Origin: CAMQVM01 sp044433365
GTDB lineage: Bacteria; Bacteroidota; Bacteroidia; Bacteroidales; Rikenellaceae
Direction of reading: 5' to 3'
Length of the DNA stretch: 64,000 nucleotides
Assembly (NCBI GenBank): GCA_044433365.1
Contig: JAWXTR010000002.1
Location: 13,787 to 77,786, forward strand
The translations under genes were made by a program, and so were the position numbers. Positions 62,397-64,000 of the stretch are shown in pieces. The notes under the pieces were generated by a model. That model saw nothing but the letters and a program-made list of their open reading frames with translations, was not told the DNA's origin and did not search any database. Within the stretch, counting starts at the first letter, position 1; each line of letters starts with the position of its first letter.

Positions 62397-62766
62397 ATGC
62401 CAATAAAGGTTTGAAATTTTAAACTATTTTTCTGGCTAATTCTCAAAATCTGTTTCCGTACACAGCAGTAGAGACGTAGCCCTGCTACGTCTAAAATCGA
62501 ATTTTGATAATACCCCGTAGAGACGTTGGGTCTTGGCAGTTTGTAACCGAACCAAAGCAATCAAAATTGAATTTGCCAAGCCAAATCCAAACTCAGACGT
62601 AGCAGGGCTACGTCTCTACAGCCGAGCCACAAATTGTAATTTTTAACAACAGATTTTGAGAATGAGCCATTTTTCTATTTTAATTAGTCAAAAAACAACT
62701 TTTTTTATAATTCTAGTTGCAAAAATAGCTTAAAAAAGCTCGAAAATTTCAAACCTTTATTCGCAT
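62397..62766. mobile_element. R400 foldback element, copy 4 (370 bp)
   Basis: The ends are ATGCCAATAAAGGTTTGAA and TTTCAAACCTTTATTCGCAT. Inside are palindromes at 62468-62492 and 62595-62619, a degenerate half-palindrome near 62517-62533, and the same connecting sequence as copies 1 and 2. Confidence 0.75.
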
Positions 62767-62792
62767 GAATAATTATTTGTTTTGATAACTCC

Positions 62793-62887
62793 GTAGAGAC
62801 GATGTGCACATCGTCTGTAATCGAACATTGCAATTACGAATATTGATTGCTGTGTGTGGTTACAGACGTTAGACCTAACGTCTCTAC
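62793..62887. repeat. Two further palindromes with rare centres
   Basis: The palindrome at 62793-62816 has the centre ACGATGTGCACATCGT, and the one at 62864-62887 has ACGTTAGACCTAACGT. Both keep perfect arm pairing although the arm bases differ from the other copies. Confidence 0.75.
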
Positions 62888-62940
62888 GGATGTTATTAAA
62901 TCATAAAATATAAAATTGAATAATAATTATTTTTTGCAAG

Positions 62941-62959
62941 ATAATTGTTTTACACTACT
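62941..62959. mobile_element. Solo right end of the 163-bp TA-element
   Basis: ATAATTGTTTTACACTACT is followed by TA (62960-62961), exactly as at full copies. The remainder of the element is absent. It lies 44 bases before the DUF2807 gene. Confidence 0.7.
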
Positions 62960-63003
62960 TAAAACAAAACAAGAAAAACTAAATTATATAAATTAAACAA
63001 ACT

Positions 63004-63750
63004 ATGAAAAAATTATTTTATGCAATTAGCCTGCTGTCGGCTACTATCTTCTCGATAGCATGCAATAAAATTAAGCCTGAGGGAAATATTGTAACCGAGA
63101 CAAAAGAGATTGCCACTTCAATTTCAAAAATAGATGTTAGCAATGTGATGACTCTTCTACTTACCGATAATGTTGCGATAGGGGAGGTTGTAATATCTGC
63201 ACATGAAAATATATATAATGACTACCTAAATGTAAAAACCTCTGACAATGAGCTAGAGATATATCTCGATAGCAACAACTATAGTAGCGATGTTGATATT
63301 ACAATACAAGTTTCATCATCACAATTTAGTTCAATAGAGGCTTCTGGTGCCTCAAATGCCACTATTGAGGGATTGCCTGCGCAATTTCAAGATTATGAAA
63401 TCGAACTTTCGGGTGCTTCACGCTTTAAAGGAGAGATAGATTGCAATACTTTAGGTGTTGAAATGTCGGGTGCTTCGTACCTAAATCTAACAGGTACTGC
63501 TGCTCAAACTGTTGCAATTGATGCCTCTGGTGCTAGCTCGTTCGACTCTACATATCTCACTACAGCTGATTTGGAGGTTGAACTTTCAGGTGCAAGTAAT
63601 GTGATAATTAGCGTTACAAACTCTATTTCTGGCAAGCTTTCTGGTGCTTCTACTGTAAATTATCTGGGTAGTGGGGTCAAGGTTGATGTTTCAACTAGCG
63701 GCTCTTCTTCTGTGAATAATGTTAATAATGCGAATAAAGGTTTAAAATAA
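63004..63750 (+). CDS. DUF2807 (head GIN domain) lipoprotein
   Basis: A lipoprotein signal (LLSATIFSIAC, Cys ~20) is followed by a beta-helix-like domain with many SGAS turns (EASGASNATIEG, ELSGASRFKG, EMSGASYLNL, ELSGASNVII). This is the DUF2807 putative auto-transporter adhesin pattern. It should be on the cell surface or in the periplasm; its role is unknown. The last nine codons (NNANKGLK and stop) are encoded by an R400 end (63728-63746), so the natural C-terminus may be longer or different. Confidence 0.88.
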   Translation: MKKLFYAISLLSATIFSIACNKIKPEGNIVTETKEIATSISKIDVSNVMTLLLTDNVAIGEVVISAHENIYNDYLNVKTSDNELEIYLDSNNYSSDVDITIQVSSSQFSSIEASGASNATIEGLPAQFQDYEIELSGASRFKGEIDCNTLGVEMSGASYLNLTGTAAQTVAIDASGASSFDSTYLTTADLEVELSGASNVIISVTNSISGKLSGASTVNYLGSGVKVDVSTSGSSSVNNVNNANKGLK

Positions 63751-63881
63751 CAAAAAAATAAGAGCAGCGGAAATCTTTCCAAATATAAAAGCTGTTAATC
63801 CATCTGCAGATCTTACTTTTGATGCTCTTTGAATATTTGTACGTTCGACCAACCAATTAAAGAATGATTCTATTGGTTGTC
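63742..63881 (-). pseudogene. C-terminal remnant of a DDE transposase
   Basis: On the minus strand the frame reads QPIESFFNWLVERTNIQRAS, then KVRSADGLTAFIFGKISAAL and TAA at 63744-63742, the usual end of Bacteroidetes DDE-type transposases. Its upstream part is cut off by a 163-bp element inserted at TA (63882-63883). Its stop overlaps the end of the DUF2807 gene. Confidence 0.65.
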
Positions 63882-63883
63882 TA

Positions 63884-64000
63884 AGTAGTGTAAAACAATT
63901 ATTGCCATATTCTTAATAGCACTCTTGGAGCGATATTTTTCACTATTAAATCTCAATATAGAACCACTATATTTTCGATTCAATAGCAAAAAATCTCATC
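63884..64000. mobile_element. 163-bp TA-element, copy 6 (inverted, continues past the window)
   Basis: It begins AGTAGTGTAAAACAATTATT in reverse orientation relative to copies 1-5 and carries the CTCTTGGAGCG and TCTCAATATAGAACC variants of the AGTAGGG subtype. It is inserted in the transposase remnant. Confidence 0.85.

Overview
The window is about 64 kb of AT-rich chromosome from a member of the Bacteroidetes, most likely Bacteroidales. The evidence is a SusC/SusD pair, several TonB-dependent receptors, Bacteroidetes-type DnaA, DUF4199/DUF4286/DUF4374 proteins, and promoters of the TTTG-N19-TAnnTTTG type. A GH117-family enzyme, a Ser-type sulfatase, a GH2 enzyme, a DUF5703-type protein and a 938-aa propeller protein point to use of red-algal (agar, porphyran or carrageenan type) or related galactans, as in marine or seaweed-exposed hosts. 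That ecological reading is an inference.

Layout. 0-2.3 kb: end of lnt, ribE and an orphan histidine kinase. 3.0-9.0 kb (minus): a GH117 enzyme followed by a CoA-transferase / aldehyde dehydrogenase / solute-binding-protein / enoyl-CoA hydratase group that is visibly decaying. 9.3-13.5 kb (plus): ftcD, DUF1080, ThuA and sulfatase in one tight cluster. 14-21.4 kb (minus): nadE, a C10 (streptopain-type) protease with two small lipoproteins, and a phosphohexomutase. 22-23.4 kb: dnaA. 24.2-26.3 kb: polysaccharide flippase and nitroreductase. 26.5-29.6 kb: a His-rich small protein and a TonB receptor. 29.9-34.3 kb (minus): a GH31-like protein, DUF4286, DUF4199, tsaC and purM. 34.7-36.3 kb: a conserved hypothetical. 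36.9-42.1 kb (minus): TonB receptor, DUF4374 and ferric-reductase-like membrane protein, probably iron uptake. 42.8-44.6 kb: yaaA and a tandem SnoaL-like protein. 44.7-55 kb (minus): a polysaccharide utilisation locus with DUF5703, GH2, SusC and SusD. 55.2-62.3 kb (minus): a hypothetical, an ABC-2 exporter, the 938-aa propeller lipoprotein and Ppx/GppA. 63 kb onward: a DUF2807 lipoprotein and a transposase remnant.

The least expected content is in and between the genes. At least four families of small foldback elements are present. (1) A 163-bp element with ends AGTAGTGTAAAA duplicates TA on insertion. It has five full-length copies, one copy cut by the window edge, and several end remnants. 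One copy splits codon 18 of the aldehyde dehydrogenase, and a remnant marks where the solute-binding protein was cut off. (2) A ~164-bp element with ends AGGGGAGTTC. (3) A 180-400-bp element with a 19-bp terminal repeat, one copy of which lies between susC and susD. (4) About twenty 24-25-bp palindromes whose centres vary while pairing is kept.

Two genes show lesions that may be switches or decay. The C10 protease has a G9 tract in its signal-peptide region that leaves the natural ATG out of frame. The CoA-transferase is broken at an A6 run. A small lipoprotein beside the protease has an in-frame TAG just after its lipobox Cys. No tRNA, rRNA or CRISPR array was recognised.
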